This document shows positions 28,571 through 38,381 of a DNA stretch of 64,000 nt, piece after piece. The DNA comes from Pseudomonas citri (GTDB taxonomy: Bacteria > Pseudomonadota > Gammaproteobacteria > Pseudomonadales > Pseudomonadaceae). Position numbers and translations under genes: made by a program. Location of the stretch: NCBI RefSeq assembly GCF_025336485.1, contig NZ_JAODAB010000004.1, positions 124,001-188,000 of the forward strand, given 5' to 3'. The notes under the pieces were generated by a model that worked only from the letters and a program-made list of their open reading frames with translations, did not search any database and had not been told where the DNA came from. Positions within the stretch are counted from its first letter, which is position 1. Each line of letters begins with the position of its first letter.

Positions 28571-29698
28571 CTAAAAATGAAAACTGTATCCAACTGATGC
28601 CACGATCAAATCCGTATCGATCTTATTGCCCGCACTCACTCCAGTTCCAACCGCGGGCGAGTCAAAAGTGTATTCCACGCCAAATGTTAATTCGTCACCA
28701 TCGGAAAAGGTTTTCGTCGCCCCGATGGAGGCTGCTTTCGAATTGATCGCAACCAACATAAGATTCCTTACCGTATCGTCAGAATCAAATGTACGATTCG
28801 CGTAACTTACACCGGCACGAACTGCCCAGCTGTCATTCACCGCATAGTTAAGCCCGATCCTCCGAACTTTCTGATCGTTCCATCCAAACAGGGGGGCAAA
28901 CTGCGTCCCCCCCCAGCGAATTCGAAGAAAATCGGCAGCCAGCGTGAGCTTAGGGGTTAAGTTAACAGCAACGCCAATCCCATATTGCTCCGGCACATCC
29001 AACGCGCCGTTAGTGCCGGCGAGAGCTTGTTCGCCGTAACCATCGAAGGAACCCATTTTGATTTTTGAGCCATACATGGCGCCGAACGACCAGATATCAT
29101 TGGCTCGCCACAGGACCCCAGTGCGCCAGCCAAGTCCCGTTGCGAATTCGTACCCGTCGTGTGTCACTCCTGGAAAATTTTCGAGATTAATGGCCGAGAC
29201 TGCTGGAGCAAGAGAGAAACCAATTGCCAAATCCGGAGTGGGTTTATAGGTGACTGTCGGCAATATAATTTGTGTGATGACAGTTCCCTTCGTTCCGTCG
29301 CTTCCGCCGGTAGCAATATTGTTGTCATACTCAAAACCGGCGCCATTGGAGGCGTTTGAAAGACCTATCGTCCACTGTTCATTGAGAACATGGTTGTAAC
29401 CAATCTCCGGGGTAAAACTGACGCCCGCACCATGGTTTGTCATCGGTCCACTACGACTGTCCGTATGATCCCAAAGCGCTTGCGTACCAAGATAAAGTTG
29501 GTCCCCGACATAAGCCATCCCGGCGGGGTTATTCGCCGCGGCCATGGCATCCTGTGGAAAAGCGATAGAGGCGCCCCCCATTCCTTGGGCCTTACTTCCA
29601 TAACCGGTCAATTGCAATCCGTTCACTGCACTAGCTTCACCGCCCAGAATAGGCAGCAGAACCGCCGCGCAACTTGTGGCCAGGTACTTAACTTTCAT
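28571..29698 (-). CDS. FadL/TodX-type outer-membrane transport protein
   Basis: A 375-aa protein with a signal peptide (cleavage near GGEASA). The FadL-family hatch motif at the mature N-terminus is NGLQLTGYGSKAQGMGGASI with DAMAAANNPAGMA. The C-terminus ends VGYSFHF, an outer-membrane barrel signature. Family members import long-chain fatty acids or hydrophobic aromatics across the outer membrane. It is a little shorter than E. coli FadL (446). GAGGGTG precedes the start. It lies between acyl-CoA synthetase and pntA on the same strand with gaps of about 150 bp, so it may have its own promoter. It is the likely entry point for the cluster substrate. Confidence 0.85.
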   Translation of the reverse strand: MKVKYLATSCAAVLLPILGGEASAVNGLQLTGYGSKAQGMGGASIAFPQDAMAAANNPAGMAYVGDQLYLGTQALWDHTDSRSGPMTNHGAGVSFTPEIGYNHVLNEQWTIGLSNASNGAGFEYDNNIATGGSDGTKGTVITQIILPTVTYKPTPDLAIGFSLAPAVSAINLENFPGVTHDGYEFATGLGWRTGVLWRANDIWSFGAMYGSKIKMGSFDGYGEQALAGTNGALDVPEQYGIGVAVNLTPKLTLAADFLRIRWGGTQFAPLFGWNDQKVRRIGLNYAVNDSWAVRAGVSYANRTFDSDDTVRNLMLVAINSKAASIGATKTFSDGDELTFGVEYTFDSPAVGTGVSAGNKIDTDLIVASVGYSFHF

Positions 29699-29852
29699 GA
29701 TTCACCCTCTAATTATTATTTTTATTCAGGTAGTGCAATTGGGTTATTTTCTAGGACGCAACAGTCGACGCATCGCGATCTAAGCCGGAAGCTCGATTAT
29801 TTTTTCATATGACCCAAAGTATTCGAAAACTCAGGCAAGACAATGTTCGGTT

Positions 29853-31499
29853 TTAATGGACAGTATTCTCCTCGTTAAGTAATTCCGCTACGCGTTCACG
29901 CAGGATGTTTTTCTGGATCTTTCCCGTGAGAGTCTTGGGCAAGTCTCCAAATTCAAAATGCTTGGGTGTCTTGTACCCAGCCAATCGCTCCTTGCAAAAA
30001 ACGATTAAGGCTTCGGGGGTCGGCCTGACAGTGTTCGGCTTCAAGGTGATGAATGCCATCGGTGTTTCGCCCCATTTAGGATCAGGACGTGCAACTACGG
30101 CGGCCTCCATAACGTCCGGGTGCAGATAGAGCACCTCTTCGATTTCAAGGCTCGATACGTTTTCCCCGCCGGAGATGATGATGTCTTTGGATCGGTCCTT
30201 GATCTCAACATAGCCATCAGGATGAGTGACCCCCAGGTCACCAGTTCGGAACCAACCACCTGTGAAGGCCTTGGCCGTGGCTTCTGGATTCTTGAGATAG
30301 CCTTTCATCGTTGTATTGCCGCGCACCATGATCTCGCCGATGGTCAGGCCATCCCAGGGCAAGGGGACCATGTCATCAGGATTGCGCACCGAAACGTCCC
30401 CGACCAAAGGATGTGGGACGCCCTGTCGAGCCATTAGCCGTGCGCGCTCTGAGAGCGGTAAATTGGCCCACTCTTTCTGCGGCTCGCAAATGAGGTTCGG
30501 GCCGTAGGTCTCGGTCAGGCCATAAAGATGGGTGACAGAGAAACCCAGATCCTCCATCGCCTTAATCACCGCGCTTGGGGGAGCAGCGCCACCAGTAGCA
30601 ATCCGCACCACATGATCGAATCTGCGACGGTCGGACTCTGGCGCATGAATCAACATCGACAGCACCACAGGCGCAGCGGCCAGATGGGTTACGCTATGTT
30701 TTGCTATCAGATTAAAGACCGTTGCCGGCTCGGTCTTTCGCATACAGACTTGAGTGCCGCCGACAACAGCCAGGGCCCAGCAATGCGTCCAGCCGTTGCA
30801 ATGAAACAGCGGCAGCGTCCAAAGGTAGGTGCTGCTCGGTCCGAACCCCATCGACAAAGCGTTGCCAAGTGCATTCAGTGCCGCCCCTCGATGGGAATAG
30901 ACGACTCCTTTGGGATCGCCTGTCGTGCCCGAGGTATAACTCAGCGAAATGGCCGCATCTTCGTCAACGATCTCGGGTAGCTCACCACAAGGGTCTCCCT
31001 TCGCCAGGAACGCTTCATATCCTTTAGTGTGATCGTCTTCCACAATATCAATGACCAAGATATCGAGGGAGCTATCGGATCGCACGGCATTGGCGACTGC
31101 TGCAAACTCTTCATCTACAAAGAAAACACGCGCCTGGGCGTGGTGCAGTATCGCAATAACGGCATTGGTGTCCAGGCGTGTGTTGATAGTGTTAAGCACC
31201 GCACCGGCCATTGGCACAGCAAAATGCGCCTCAATCATGGCCTGCACATTTGGCGCCATGATCGACACCACGTCGCCTGCTCCAACCCCGGATTTGCACA
31301 GCACATCGGCCAGCTGGTGACAGCGTCTGTTCATTTCGGCGTAGGTAGTACACCGGTTTCCATCAATAACGGCTGCCTTGGTCGGAAAAACACGAGCTGC
31401 GCGCGCCAGCGTGCTTATAGGTGTCAACGCGATTTTGTTCGCGGGGCCCGGGATAAAGTCGTCAAAAGCTGACCGGACTATGTGTTCAAACTTTTCCAT
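29853..31499 (-). CDS. Acyl-CoA synthetase (AMP-binding)
   Basis: A 548-aa adenylate-forming ligase. Motifs: YTSGTTGDPKGVVYSHRG (ATP phosphate loop), LYGLTETYGPN, GWFRTGDLG and KDIIISGGENVSSLEIEE, with the C-terminal catalytic lysine in PKTLTGKIQKN. It activates a carboxylic acid to its CoA thioester with ATP. The sequence type is that of medium/long-chain or aryl-acid synthetases; chain length cannot be told. ATG 31499 has AAGGAG 8 nt upstream, better than the start 21 bp further out. It follows the cupin gene and is the first committed CoA step for the leftward operon. Confidence 0.9.
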   Translation of the reverse strand: MEKFEHIVRSAFDDFIPGPANKIALTPISTLARAARVFPTKAAVIDGNRCTTYAEMNRRCHQLADVLCKSGVGAGDVVSIMAPNVQAMIEAHFAVPMAGAVLNTINTRLDTNAVIAILHHAQARVFFVDEEFAAVANAVRSDSSLDILVIDIVEDDHTKGYEAFLAKGDPCGELPEIVDEDAAISLSYTSGTTGDPKGVVYSHRGAALNALGNALSMGFGPSSTYLWTLPLFHCNGWTHCWALAVVGGTQVCMRKTEPATVFNLIAKHSVTHLAAAPVVLSMLIHAPESDRRRFDHVVRIATGGAAPPSAVIKAMEDLGFSVTHLYGLTETYGPNLICEPQKEWANLPLSERARLMARQGVPHPLVGDVSVRNPDDMVPLPWDGLTIGEIMVRGNTTMKGYLKNPEATAKAFTGGWFRTGDLGVTHPDGYVEIKDRSKDIIISGGENVSSLEIEEVLYLHPDVMEAAVVARPDPKWGETPMAFITLKPNTVRPTPEALIVFCKERLAGYKTPKHFEFGDLPKTLTGKIQKNILRERVAELLNEENTVH

Positions 31500-31676
31500 A
31501 GCTTTCACTCCTTGGAGCAATGCTCATGATCGCTTTGTAACCTGCAACCCGATCAGTGTTGGAAGCCTCACATTGCCGATGTCCCGGCCCGCAGCCGAAA
31601 CAGGGGAAATGCTGCTCCACAGTGAGTCACCGCTTGAGAATGGACTCAGGCATATCGAACGGGCGCTCTATGTTGA

Positions 31677-32219
31677 TCAGGAAATACGATTTGCCCCGAC
31701 AAGCACAAAGAGTACCGGAACCGGCTTATCTGATCGGTTGCGCCATGCATGGCGGGTGCCGTTCTGAACGATAACGTCATGCTTTTTGACCAGGGTGGTC
31801 GTACCGTCATCCAGCTCCATGATCAGTTCGCCATCAAGCAAAATGCCGTAGTCGACGGTGTCAGTTGTATGAAAGCCCGGGTTTTGCGCCTCAAACTTGC
31901 AAGCGAAACCAGGCAGTTTCCCAAGGAACTCCCCCCCCGCAGCCATAGGATCGAAATCCGGCGCCATCATCACCGAGTCAGGAGGAAACACCACGACCAT
32001 GGCTACGCTGCCGCCCGGCGCCGGTGTCCAGCAGGTGACCGAATCCGTAGGGTCCGTTGCCGGCTTACCTACACTTTGATCAGGAGCAGTCGTCCAGAGA
32101 AGTGATACGTGCATCTCTGGGGTATGGTTGAAATCATGGCTGGTCGCTGGCTGTCCATCGGACAAAATGACTGATTTTCCGGCGTCATCGTACCCGGTCA
32201 CAATACGGCGAAATTCCAT
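31677..32219 (-). CDS. Cupin-domain protein
   Basis: A 180-aa protein. The C-terminal half is a cupin barrel (VDYGILLDGELIMELDDGTT ... IVQNGTRHAWRN). The first motif lacks the usual H-x-H pair, while the second keeps its His and Asn, so metal binding is uncertain. Similar proteins occur in aromatic and terpene catabolic clusters with unknown roles. GAGGAG precedes the start, and it lies 20 bp after the dehydrogenase stop, so it is co-transcribed. Alternatives are a small-molecule binding regulator or a non-canonical isomerase. Confidence 0.8.
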   Translation of the reverse strand: MEFRRIVTGYDDAGKSVILSDGQPATSHDFNHTPEMHVSLLWTTAPDQSVGKPATDPTDSVTCWTPAPGGSVAMVVVFPPDSVMMAPDFDPMAAGGEFLGKLPGFACKFEAQNPGFHTTDTVDYGILLDGELIMELDDGTTTLVKKHDVIVQNGTRHAWRNRSDKPVPVLFVLVGANRIS

Positions 32220-32239
32220 CAGGTTTCTCCTCGCAGTCG

Positions 32240-33352
32240 TTAATGCACAATAACGATGTTAGTGAAACCACCGTCCCGAACTTCGAGCGCTGCAAGGGCT
32301 TCATCGACCTTTTCAATCGAATAACTCTGATGCTCGAAAACCTGCAGGTTCAGTACACCCGCCTCGGCCATATCGGCCATCGCCTGCCCTTCAGCGGTAG
32401 TGAACCAAAGCGAACCAAGAATGGACTTCTGGTGAGTCATCAGATCGACGGTGTCAATTGGAAGTGGCTCAAAAAGGCCACCGGTGTTGACGTAAATGCC
32501 CCCACGACGCAACGCTTTTATGGAGGTCACCACAGACTTTGCAGGCGCGTTGGCTCCCAAGCATTGGATGATCACATCCACGCCCAGGCCGTGCGTATTC
32601 TGCAAAATTTCTTCGACCACCCCTTCTCCCGCAACCAAGGCATGTATGCGGTTTGGGGCGACGGATTTGAGCCTTGCGAGGAGGTCGGTATTCCGACCAG
32701 TAACAAAAATTTTTGCCGCCCCCATGGCGAGCGCGCAAATCGTTGCGCCAACACCCAGAGTGCCCGTGCCACCGTCGATCATGACTGTTTGACCGGCTTG
32801 CAGGTTCGCCTTGCGCAGACCGGAATAAGCTGTGCCGATGTAGCCAAATCGCGCGGCGGCCTCATAGCTGACGTTGTCTGGAAGCTTTACCAGATTACGT
32901 GCGGGCGCTGTCAGGAATTCCCCGAAACCGCCATACGGATAGTCCTTGAACATATCAACCGAGCCCGGACCGAAGCCGAAATACCCCATGAAGGTATAGG
33001 CCGAGCAATTCACATCTTGCCCAGCGCGGCAGGCTGTGCAGCTTCCGCAAGAAAGGCCGGGGTTCACATAAACCCGATCGCCCGGTTTGATGTCCTGACG
33101 CACTCGCTCTCCGACCGCTACGACCACACCAGCAGAGTCCAAACCGTAGGTAGCGGGAAGCTCTGCCATCGGCAAAGACGGGAACCATTGAGCGAAATGG
33201 TGGATGACGTTGGGAAGATTCGGGATCACACCCGAAGCTTTCACCTGAACAATCACGTCAGTATCACGAATTTGCGGCATAGGTACTTCGTCGACCTGGA
33301 ACTGACCACCGGGTTCATGCAAACGAGCAGCACGCATCATTGGTTTGAACAT
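32240..33352 (-). CDS. Zinc-type alcohol dehydrogenase-like protein lacking the catalytic zinc ligands
   Basis: A 370-aa medium-chain dehydrogenase/reductase. The structural-zinc lobe is complete (C102, C105, C108, C116 in SCGSCTACRAGQDVNC). The catalytic-zinc ligands are missing: the usual Cys after ASGV is I43, and the GHE motif is GLD (70-72). The nucleotide fold is present (GGTGTLGVGATICALAMGA). It probably binds NAD(P)H and acts as an enoyl or quinone-type reductase rather than an alcohol dehydrogenase, which is inference. It lies 165 bp after the SDR gene in the same direction. Confidence 0.85.
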   Translation of the reverse strand: MFKPMMRAARLHEPGGQFQVDEVPMPQIRDTDVIVQVKASGVIPNLPNVIHHFAQWFPSLPMAELPATYGLDSAGVVVAVGERVRQDIKPGDRVYVNPGLSCGSCTACRAGQDVNCSAYTFMGYFGFGPGSVDMFKDYPYGGFGEFLTAPARNLVKLPDNVSYEAAARFGYIGTAYSGLRKANLQAGQTVMIDGGTGTLGVGATICALAMGAAKIFVTGRNTDLLARLKSVAPNRIHALVAGEGVVEEILQNTHGLGVDVIIQCLGANAPAKSVVTSIKALRRGGIYVNTGGLFEPLPIDTVDLMTHQKSILGSLWFTTAEGQAMADMAEAGVLNLQVFEHQSYSIEKVDEALAALEVRDGGFTNIVIVH

Positions 33353-33517
33353 TATTATTTTTCTCCGTGTCAGATTTATCGGCAGTTATGACTGCTTTTG
33401 TTTTATGGTCCGCAGACTCGTCTCCCGCGAACTCCGTTCGTTATGCACTCACCAACCTTTACTCAAAATACCAGCCAGGCAACATCGCAGGCACAACGAT
33501 GTGATTAGCGAGCCGCA

Positions 33518-34399
33518 TCATGGATTGACCTCATATCTGGACCCCGGAGGAAGTGGATCCTTGGGATCGACGAAAATATCAGGTAGAAGCGCGGTATTTG
33601 GATCATTGCGATAGCGATCAAAATTATTCACCCCTTCCTCTGACAGAACGTCATCATCCAGCACAAAATTTCCAGTGAAGATGCGGGCATCGCGGCAAAG
33701 GATGGCGTAGGCGGCATCCGCCATAATCTGGGGAGTACGTGATTGACGCAGCATGGCATCGCCGCCCAATGCGAACTCGACTGCGGCTGTCGCCACCGTT
33801 GTGCGGGGCCACAAAGCATTGCAGGCAATGCCCTCTTCACGCAGTTCCTGCGCCAGCCCCAACATCACCATCGACATGCCATATTTGGACAAAGTGTAGG
33901 GCAGGTGCTGAGCGAACCAGTCGGCGCGCATCTGCAACGGCGGTGATAGCGCCAGAATATGAGGATTGCTGCTTTGACGCAGATACGGAATGCAGGCGCG
34001 TGAGGTCACGAATGTTCCACGCATATTGATCTGCTGGATAAGATCAAACCGCTTCAACGCGATGTCCGAGCTCTTGGACAGGTCGATCGCTGAAGCGTTG
34101 TTGATGCATGCATCGATGCCACCAAAACGTGCAACGGTTTCGGCTACGGCTTCCTTTACTCGATCCTCGTCGCGCACGTCCACGATGAGAGGCAGTGCCT
34201 TGCCGCCTGCCGCCTCGATGGCCTCCGCCGCCGAATAGATCGTGCCTGGCAGCTTGGGATGCGGTTCGGCGGTTTTAGCAGCAATCGCGACGTTTGCCCC
34301 ATCGGCCGCAGCGCGCAGAGCAATGGCAAGGCCAATTCCGCGGCTTGCCCCAGTGATGAATAGAGTCTTACCCGCCAGGGGCTTATTAAAGGCACTCAT
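33518..34399 (-). CDS. Short-chain dehydrogenase/reductase (HSDL2-like)
   Basis: A 293-aa SDR. The nucleotide-binding motif is TGASRGIG near 18-25, and NNAS follows near 95. The active-site YTLSKYGMSM keeps the Tyr and Lys of the Y-x-x-x-K motif, though the usual Ser region reads ILALSPP as in hydroxysteroid-dehydrogenase-like HSDL2 proteins. The ATG at 34399 overlaps the monooxygenase stop by 4 bp (ATGA), so I prefer it over the start 27 bp upstream. It oxidises or reduces a hydroxyl/keto group; the substrate is unknown. Confidence 0.85.
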   Translation of the reverse strand: MSAFNKPLAGKTLFITGASRGIGLAIALRAAADGANVAIAAKTAEPHPKLPGTIYSAAEAIEAAGGKALPLIVDVRDEDRVKEAVAETVARFGGIDACINNASAIDLSKSSDIALKRFDLIQQINMRGTFVTSRACIPYLRQSSNPHILALSPPLQMRADWFAQHLPYTLSKYGMSMVMLGLAQELREEGIACNALWPRTTVATAAVEFALGGDAMLRQSRTPQIMADAAYAILCRDARIFTGNFVLDDDVLSEEGVNNFDRYRNDPNTALLPDIFVDPKDPLPPGSRYEVNP

Positions 34400-36096
34400 G
34401 CCACGCCCTCTTCGGAGTTGACGCATTCAAAACTGGTGATCTGATCTGCCCCATCAGAAGACACAACTTTCGCTCGCCCGGTCAGAACATCAAATACCTT
34501 GTCGACATCAAACGTCTTACCGTTGTCGCGCCAAGCCACATGATGATCAGGGCGCACAATAACAGCACGTGATGCAAAAAGTTCTCTTAGTTGAGGATCG
34601 TGGATGTGATGAATGACGAGGGGAATCCCTCTTTTTTCCGCGGCGGCTTGAAAGGTCTTCGAGAGAGAGTCGCCCTCAGTCTCGATAAGCGTGTAAACCT
34701 TATCGACGAGGTCTAGTGTCGAACGACCATCCATTAGCCAGGCATGCGGAAGCCTGTGACCGGGACGAGCCACTTGGGTGTATTGAACGATATCGTCAGC
34801 AGGTTCGGGTGAGCCATCATCTACAATCACAGGTGAACCGGAGTAGCGGTAGCCCAGCGGAGTGCCCAAGGAGTTGTATTCGCGCTTGAAGACCCTCGTA
34901 ATCAGCTCACCGATCACTTTACGCGATGCGTCACCTTCAGCGTCTTCTTGATTCAGATTCGGGAGATGCTGATCGATGGTCGGCTTCACCCTCCCCCAAT
35001 CACGATACAGCTCACCAGCCATGGCTGCGGTCCGCGCCGCACCCATTTTCCGATCATATTCATAGCTATCGAGTAATGCTTCATCGGCCCAGCCTTGGAG
35101 CACCCCGGTCAACTTCCATCCGAGGTCAAATCCATCCAAGATTCCGGTATTCATTCCGTGACCACCAGCAGGCGGCATGGTGTGCGCGGCGTCTCCTGCG
35201 ATGAAAACCCGCCCATCGCGGAATCGCTCTGCGGTCCGCTCTCGATTCAGCCAAGGTAAAAGCTCGGTCAGATATTTGAACTCGACCTTCTGTCCGACTA
35301 CTTGCTCGACGGCCTCATCCATGCGTGCCTTGTCGACTTTGTCTGGTTCGGCGACCAACACAATGCGGAATTGATCAATACCGTCATAGGGCAGCAAGGT
35401 CACTGACACACCGTTATTTGTCACTGCGGTATAACGACCACCGATGCGCGGCCGGGCAAGATCAGCGATTTCCTTACTTTGGATAATCGCCTCAGCCGAA
35501 TGCCCATAGATGCCGGAGCACTGGTATTGAACACCAATTTTCTGGCGTACTTCGCTACGAGCGCCATCACAACCCACCAAGTATTTTGCGCGGATCGAGA
35601 AAACATCACCGCCCTTCAGCGGCTGAACCTCAATCGACACTCCATGCTCATCCTGGGTCATGTCCAGGAATTTATGCTCCCATAGGAATTCAACCGAATC
35701 GAAACTGCCTGCCAAGCGATGGAGGATCGGGTTGAACCAGCTTTGTGGGCAACGCTGCGCAAAGGTCGGGCTTTCTTGCGGCGGCTCCATCTTGCTAATT
35801 GCAGCCCATGGAATCCGCGCCAGTTCGTACCCAACGAGGGAGGTCAGGTAGGCAGCGTCCTGAGGGTGATCCGCCGGCCATCCGCAACCGCGCAATTGAT
35901 CAGTAATACCCCAAGTACGGACCAACTCCATGGTTCGAATGCTGATCGCGTGCAAGCGCGGATCTGTGAAAACACCGTCCGTCATTTCGACAATGATGCA
36001 TTTTATGCCACGGCGACCCAATTCCGTAGCCAGACCACATCCAACAGGTCCGGCACCGACCACCACGACGTCCGCATCGATAGTAGCTTTCTGCAT
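34396..36096 (-). CDS. FAD-dependent aromatic-ring monooxygenase (MhpA/PheA-like)
   Basis: A 566-aa class A flavoprotein monooxygenase. It has the FAD motif VVVGAGPVGCGLATEL near 12-27, the DG motif LVGCDGARSEVRQ near 180, the GD motif GRVFIAGDAAHTMPPAGGHG near 300 and a thioredoxin-like C-terminal domain. Relatives such as 3-(3-hydroxyphenyl)propionate hydroxylase hydroxylate phenolic rings using NAD(P)H and O2. It is the first gene of the leftward operon; GGAGA precedes the start, and a LacI-type operator lies 125-140 bp upstream. The substrate could be phenolic or another activated ring or ketone. Confidence 0.88.
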   Translation of the reverse strand: MQKATIDADVVVVGAGPVGCGLATELGRRGIKCIIVEMTDGVFTDPRLHAISIRTMELVRTWGITDQLRGCGWPADHPQDAAYLTSLVGYELARIPWAAISKMEPPQESPTFAQRCPQSWFNPILHRLAGSFDSVEFLWEHKFLDMTQDEHGVSIEVQPLKGGDVFSIRAKYLVGCDGARSEVRQKIGVQYQCSGIYGHSAEAIIQSKEIADLARPRIGGRYTAVTNNGVSVTLLPYDGIDQFRIVLVAEPDKVDKARMDEAVEQVVGQKVEFKYLTELLPWLNRERTAERFRDGRVFIAGDAAHTMPPAGGHGMNTGILDGFDLGWKLTGVLQGWADEALLDSYEYDRKMGAARTAAMAGELYRDWGRVKPTIDQHLPNLNQEDAEGDASRKVIGELITRVFKREYNSLGTPLGYRYSGSPVIVDDGSPEPADDIVQYTQVARPGHRLPHAWLMDGRSTLDLVDKVYTLIETEGDSLSKTFQAAAEKRGIPLVIHHIHDPQLRELFASRAVIVRPDHHVAWRDNGKTFDVDKVFDVLTGRAKVVSSDGADQITSFECVNSEEGVA

Positions 36097-36220
36097 GCAG
36101 AAGTCTCCTCACTATTGTTTTTGTTGTTAGCCCGCGCCACAGACCTACCTGGACTACCAGCAAGCCCTGAAGCTCACCGCTACAGCAGTCCCAGGATGAC
36201 ATCCTTCGGCTGACTTGTTA

Positions 36221-36236
36221 TGCCTAACGTTAGCAC
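36221..36236. promoter_or_regulatory. LacI-type operator O1 (monooxygenase side)
   Basis: TGCCTAACGTTAGCAC: the right half GTTAGCAC is perfect and the left half matches GTGCTAAC at its inner five positions. The central CG with flanking AA/TT is typical of LacI/GalR family operators. It lies in the divergent promoter region upstream of the monooxygenase operon. Confidence 0.65.
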
Positions 36237-36338
36237 AAAAAAATCAAAATAAAATCCCCACCTCAGTATTATTCAAAAAAACAGAAGGTAATCCCCCTTA
36301 GATCCGAAATATTTAGCAGCGAAAAGCGCACCACGTCT

Positions 36339-36354
36339 GCTATAACGTTAGCAC
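36339..36354. promoter_or_regulatory. LacI-type operator O2 (acyl-CoA dehydrogenase side)
   Basis: GCTATAACGTTAGCAC: the right half is perfect and the left half partial. TATAAC inside it could be a -10 box for the rightward acyl-CoA dehydrogenase gene, so a bound repressor would block RNA polymerase. No good -35 is seen. The rest of 36097-36494 is AT-rich non-coding DNA. Confidence 0.65.
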
Positions 36355-36494
36355 AAATGAAGCACTCATAGTCGTCACCCTCTCGCAGTTGAGTTCAGTG
36401 CAACGAGACCAGATTCCAGCAACGCTGGAGCCGGCGACGACGTGATCAATTCATTGATCAACCACATCCGTCCACGCTTCCATAGGGCACCAAA

Positions 36495-38291
36495 ATGACT
36501 GAATTTGTCCGCGATCGAGAAATCGAATTCTTGCTTTATGAGTTTCTCGATACGACAGCGCTCCATGCGCGCCCGAGATACGCCGAGCAAGACCGAACGA
36601 TTTATGATGAAATTCTGCGCTCAGCACGCGCTGCTTCCGAACGCTACCTGCTGCCCTTCTATCAGAAGGGCGACGAGAAGGAGGTGCAAATGGTGGACGG
36701 CGCAGTCGTCTCAACACCTGAAGTCATCTTGGCGTGGCGTGCGATCTGCGATGGTGGCTTCATGGACATGTCCGCCGACGTCGACGCTGGCGGACTGCAA
36801 GTACCCGAAGTCATTTCACGGGCAGTGCAGACGTATTTTCAAAGCGCCAACACCAGTTTCGCGGTCTATCCATTCCTTACGCAGGGCGTCATCAATCTGA
36901 TTCGCAGCTTCGGGACTCAGGCGCAGCAGGAGCTATGGATTCCGCAACTCGTCAGCGGTACGTCCATCGGCACCATGGCCCTTACGGAACCGGCGCAAGG
37001 CTCGGCACTTGCCGACATAACTACACGAGCCGAACCACAAAAGGATGGAACCTGGCTCATTTTTGGGCAAAAGATCTATATCTCCGCCGGTGATTCGGAT
37101 GTGGCGCACAACATAGTTCATATGGTTCTCGCCAAAACGAAGGGCGCGCCAGCGGGGGCCGCGGGCATCTCACTCTTCCTTACGCCCAAATGGCTTCCCG
37201 ACAATGAAGGCAAGTTGTCGAAGCGCAATGATGTGCACCTTGCCGGTGTGCTGCACAAAATGGGGCAGCGCAGCTCGCCCACTACCGCCCTTAGTTTTGG
37301 CGAAAACGGGGGGGCAGTCGGCTGGCTGGTAGGAGAAGAAGGTAAGGGGCTGGCAGCCATGTTTCAGATGATGAATGAAGCACGGATTGGCGTGGGCATC
37401 ATCAGCGCCGCACTGGCTTATCGGGGTTTTCTCTATTCGCTTCATTATGCGAGCGAACGCCCGCAAGGCCGGCTGCCGTCTAGCAAGGACCCGAAATCGC
37501 CGCAAGTGATGCTGACCAAACACGCAGACGTGCGCCGTCTGCTCCTGATGCAGAAATGCTATTCCGAAGGAGCACTGGCACTGTGTTTTTTTGCAGCATC
37601 CCTGTTTGAGGACCAACATACACATCCAGATATTGAAGAACGCAAGCGCTCAGGCCTATTGCTTGATCTGCTGACGCCCATTGTCAAATCGTGGTCCGCA
37701 AAATATGGCTGCGCATCGAACGATCAAGCAATCCAGATATTGGGAGGAGCGGGTTATACGCGGGAGTATATCGTCGAGCAGCTGTTCCGCGACCAGCGGA
37801 TCAACCCAATCCACGAGGGCGCCGAGGCCATTCATGGACTGGATATTCTCAGCAGGAAAGTACGAATTTCTGGAGGCGCTGCAGTCAATGCATTTGCCGC
37901 CCAGGTAACTTCAACGATCGAGGCAGCGGAACGCTCGGACCAAGATCTCCCAGGATTGGCGCGCGACCTCAAAAAACGATTGGAACGCCTGATCCGCCTC
38001 ACCCAAGACTTGCTTGAGCGCCATACCAAGGATGCTGACGAGGCCTTGGCCAATGCAACTATTTACCTCGACGTATTCGGTCGCGTCTGTGTGGCCTGGC
38101 TCTGGTTGAAGCAAGCAGTGGTGGCGCAGGAAAAGAAAGATACGACGCAAAACGAAGCACTCTATTACGAGGGCAAGCTGACAGCGGCGCGTTATTACCT
38201 TGAATGGGAATTGCCACAAACAGATCGCCAGATGGACCTGTTAGAGACCCCAAACCTCATTCCATTCAGGGCAAACCCAAAGACGTTTTGA
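36495..38291 (+). CDS. Acyl-CoA dehydrogenase, long form (DmdC-like)
   Basis: A 598-aa FAD enzyme, longer than classical ACADs (~390) because of an N-terminal extension and a C-terminal helical domain. These are as in 3-methylmercaptopropionyl-CoA dehydrogenase (DmdC) and FadE-type proteins. The core has GTMALTEPAQGSALADITTR (FAD/substrate site) and the catalytic-Glu region NPIHEGAEAIHGLD near 440. It introduces a trans-2 double bond into an acyl-CoA. It stands alone on the plus strand under operator O2 and ends at a strong hairpin. AGGG precedes the ATG by about 7 nt. Confidence 0.9.
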   Translation: MTEFVRDREIEFLLYEFLDTTALHARPRYAEQDRTIYDEILRSARAASERYLLPFYQKGDEKEVQMVDGAVVSTPEVILAWRAICDGGFMDMSADVDAGGLQVPEVISRAVQTYFQSANTSFAVYPFLTQGVINLIRSFGTQAQQELWIPQLVSGTSIGTMALTEPAQGSALADITTRAEPQKDGTWLIFGQKIYISAGDSDVAHNIVHMVLAKTKGAPAGAAGISLFLTPKWLPDNEGKLSKRNDVHLAGVLHKMGQRSSPTTALSFGENGGAVGWLVGEEGKGLAAMFQMMNEARIGVGIISAALAYRGFLYSLHYASERPQGRLPSSKDPKSPQVMLTKHADVRRLLLMQKCYSEGALALCFFAASLFEDQHTHPDIEERKRSGLLLDLLTPIVKSWSAKYGCASNDQAIQILGGAGYTREYIVEQLFRDQRINPIHEGAEAIHGLDILSRKVRISGGAAVNAFAAQVTSTIEAAERSDQDLPGLARDLKKRLERLIRLTQDLLERHTKDADEALANATIYLDVFGRVCVAWLWLKQAVVAQEKKDTTQNEALYYEGKLTAARYYLEWELPQTDRQMDLLETPNLIPFRANPKTF

Positions 38292-38314
38292 GGTTCCGAT
38301 TTTAAAAACAAAAG

Positions 38315-38366
38315 GGCCGATGCAGAAGCACGAAAGATGGCATCAAACGTGTTTCATGCATCGGCC
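38315..38366. terminator. Bidirectional terminator between convergent operons
   Basis: GGCCGATGCA (38315-38324) pairs with TGCATCGGCC (38357-38366). The stem continues as GAAGCACG/CGTGTTTC with one G-U pair and a single bulge, giving about 18 bp and a 15-nt loop. It lies between the ends of the convergent ACAD and phosphotransferase genes. Confidence 0.7.
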
Positions 38367-38381
38367 AAACCAAATACCAGA

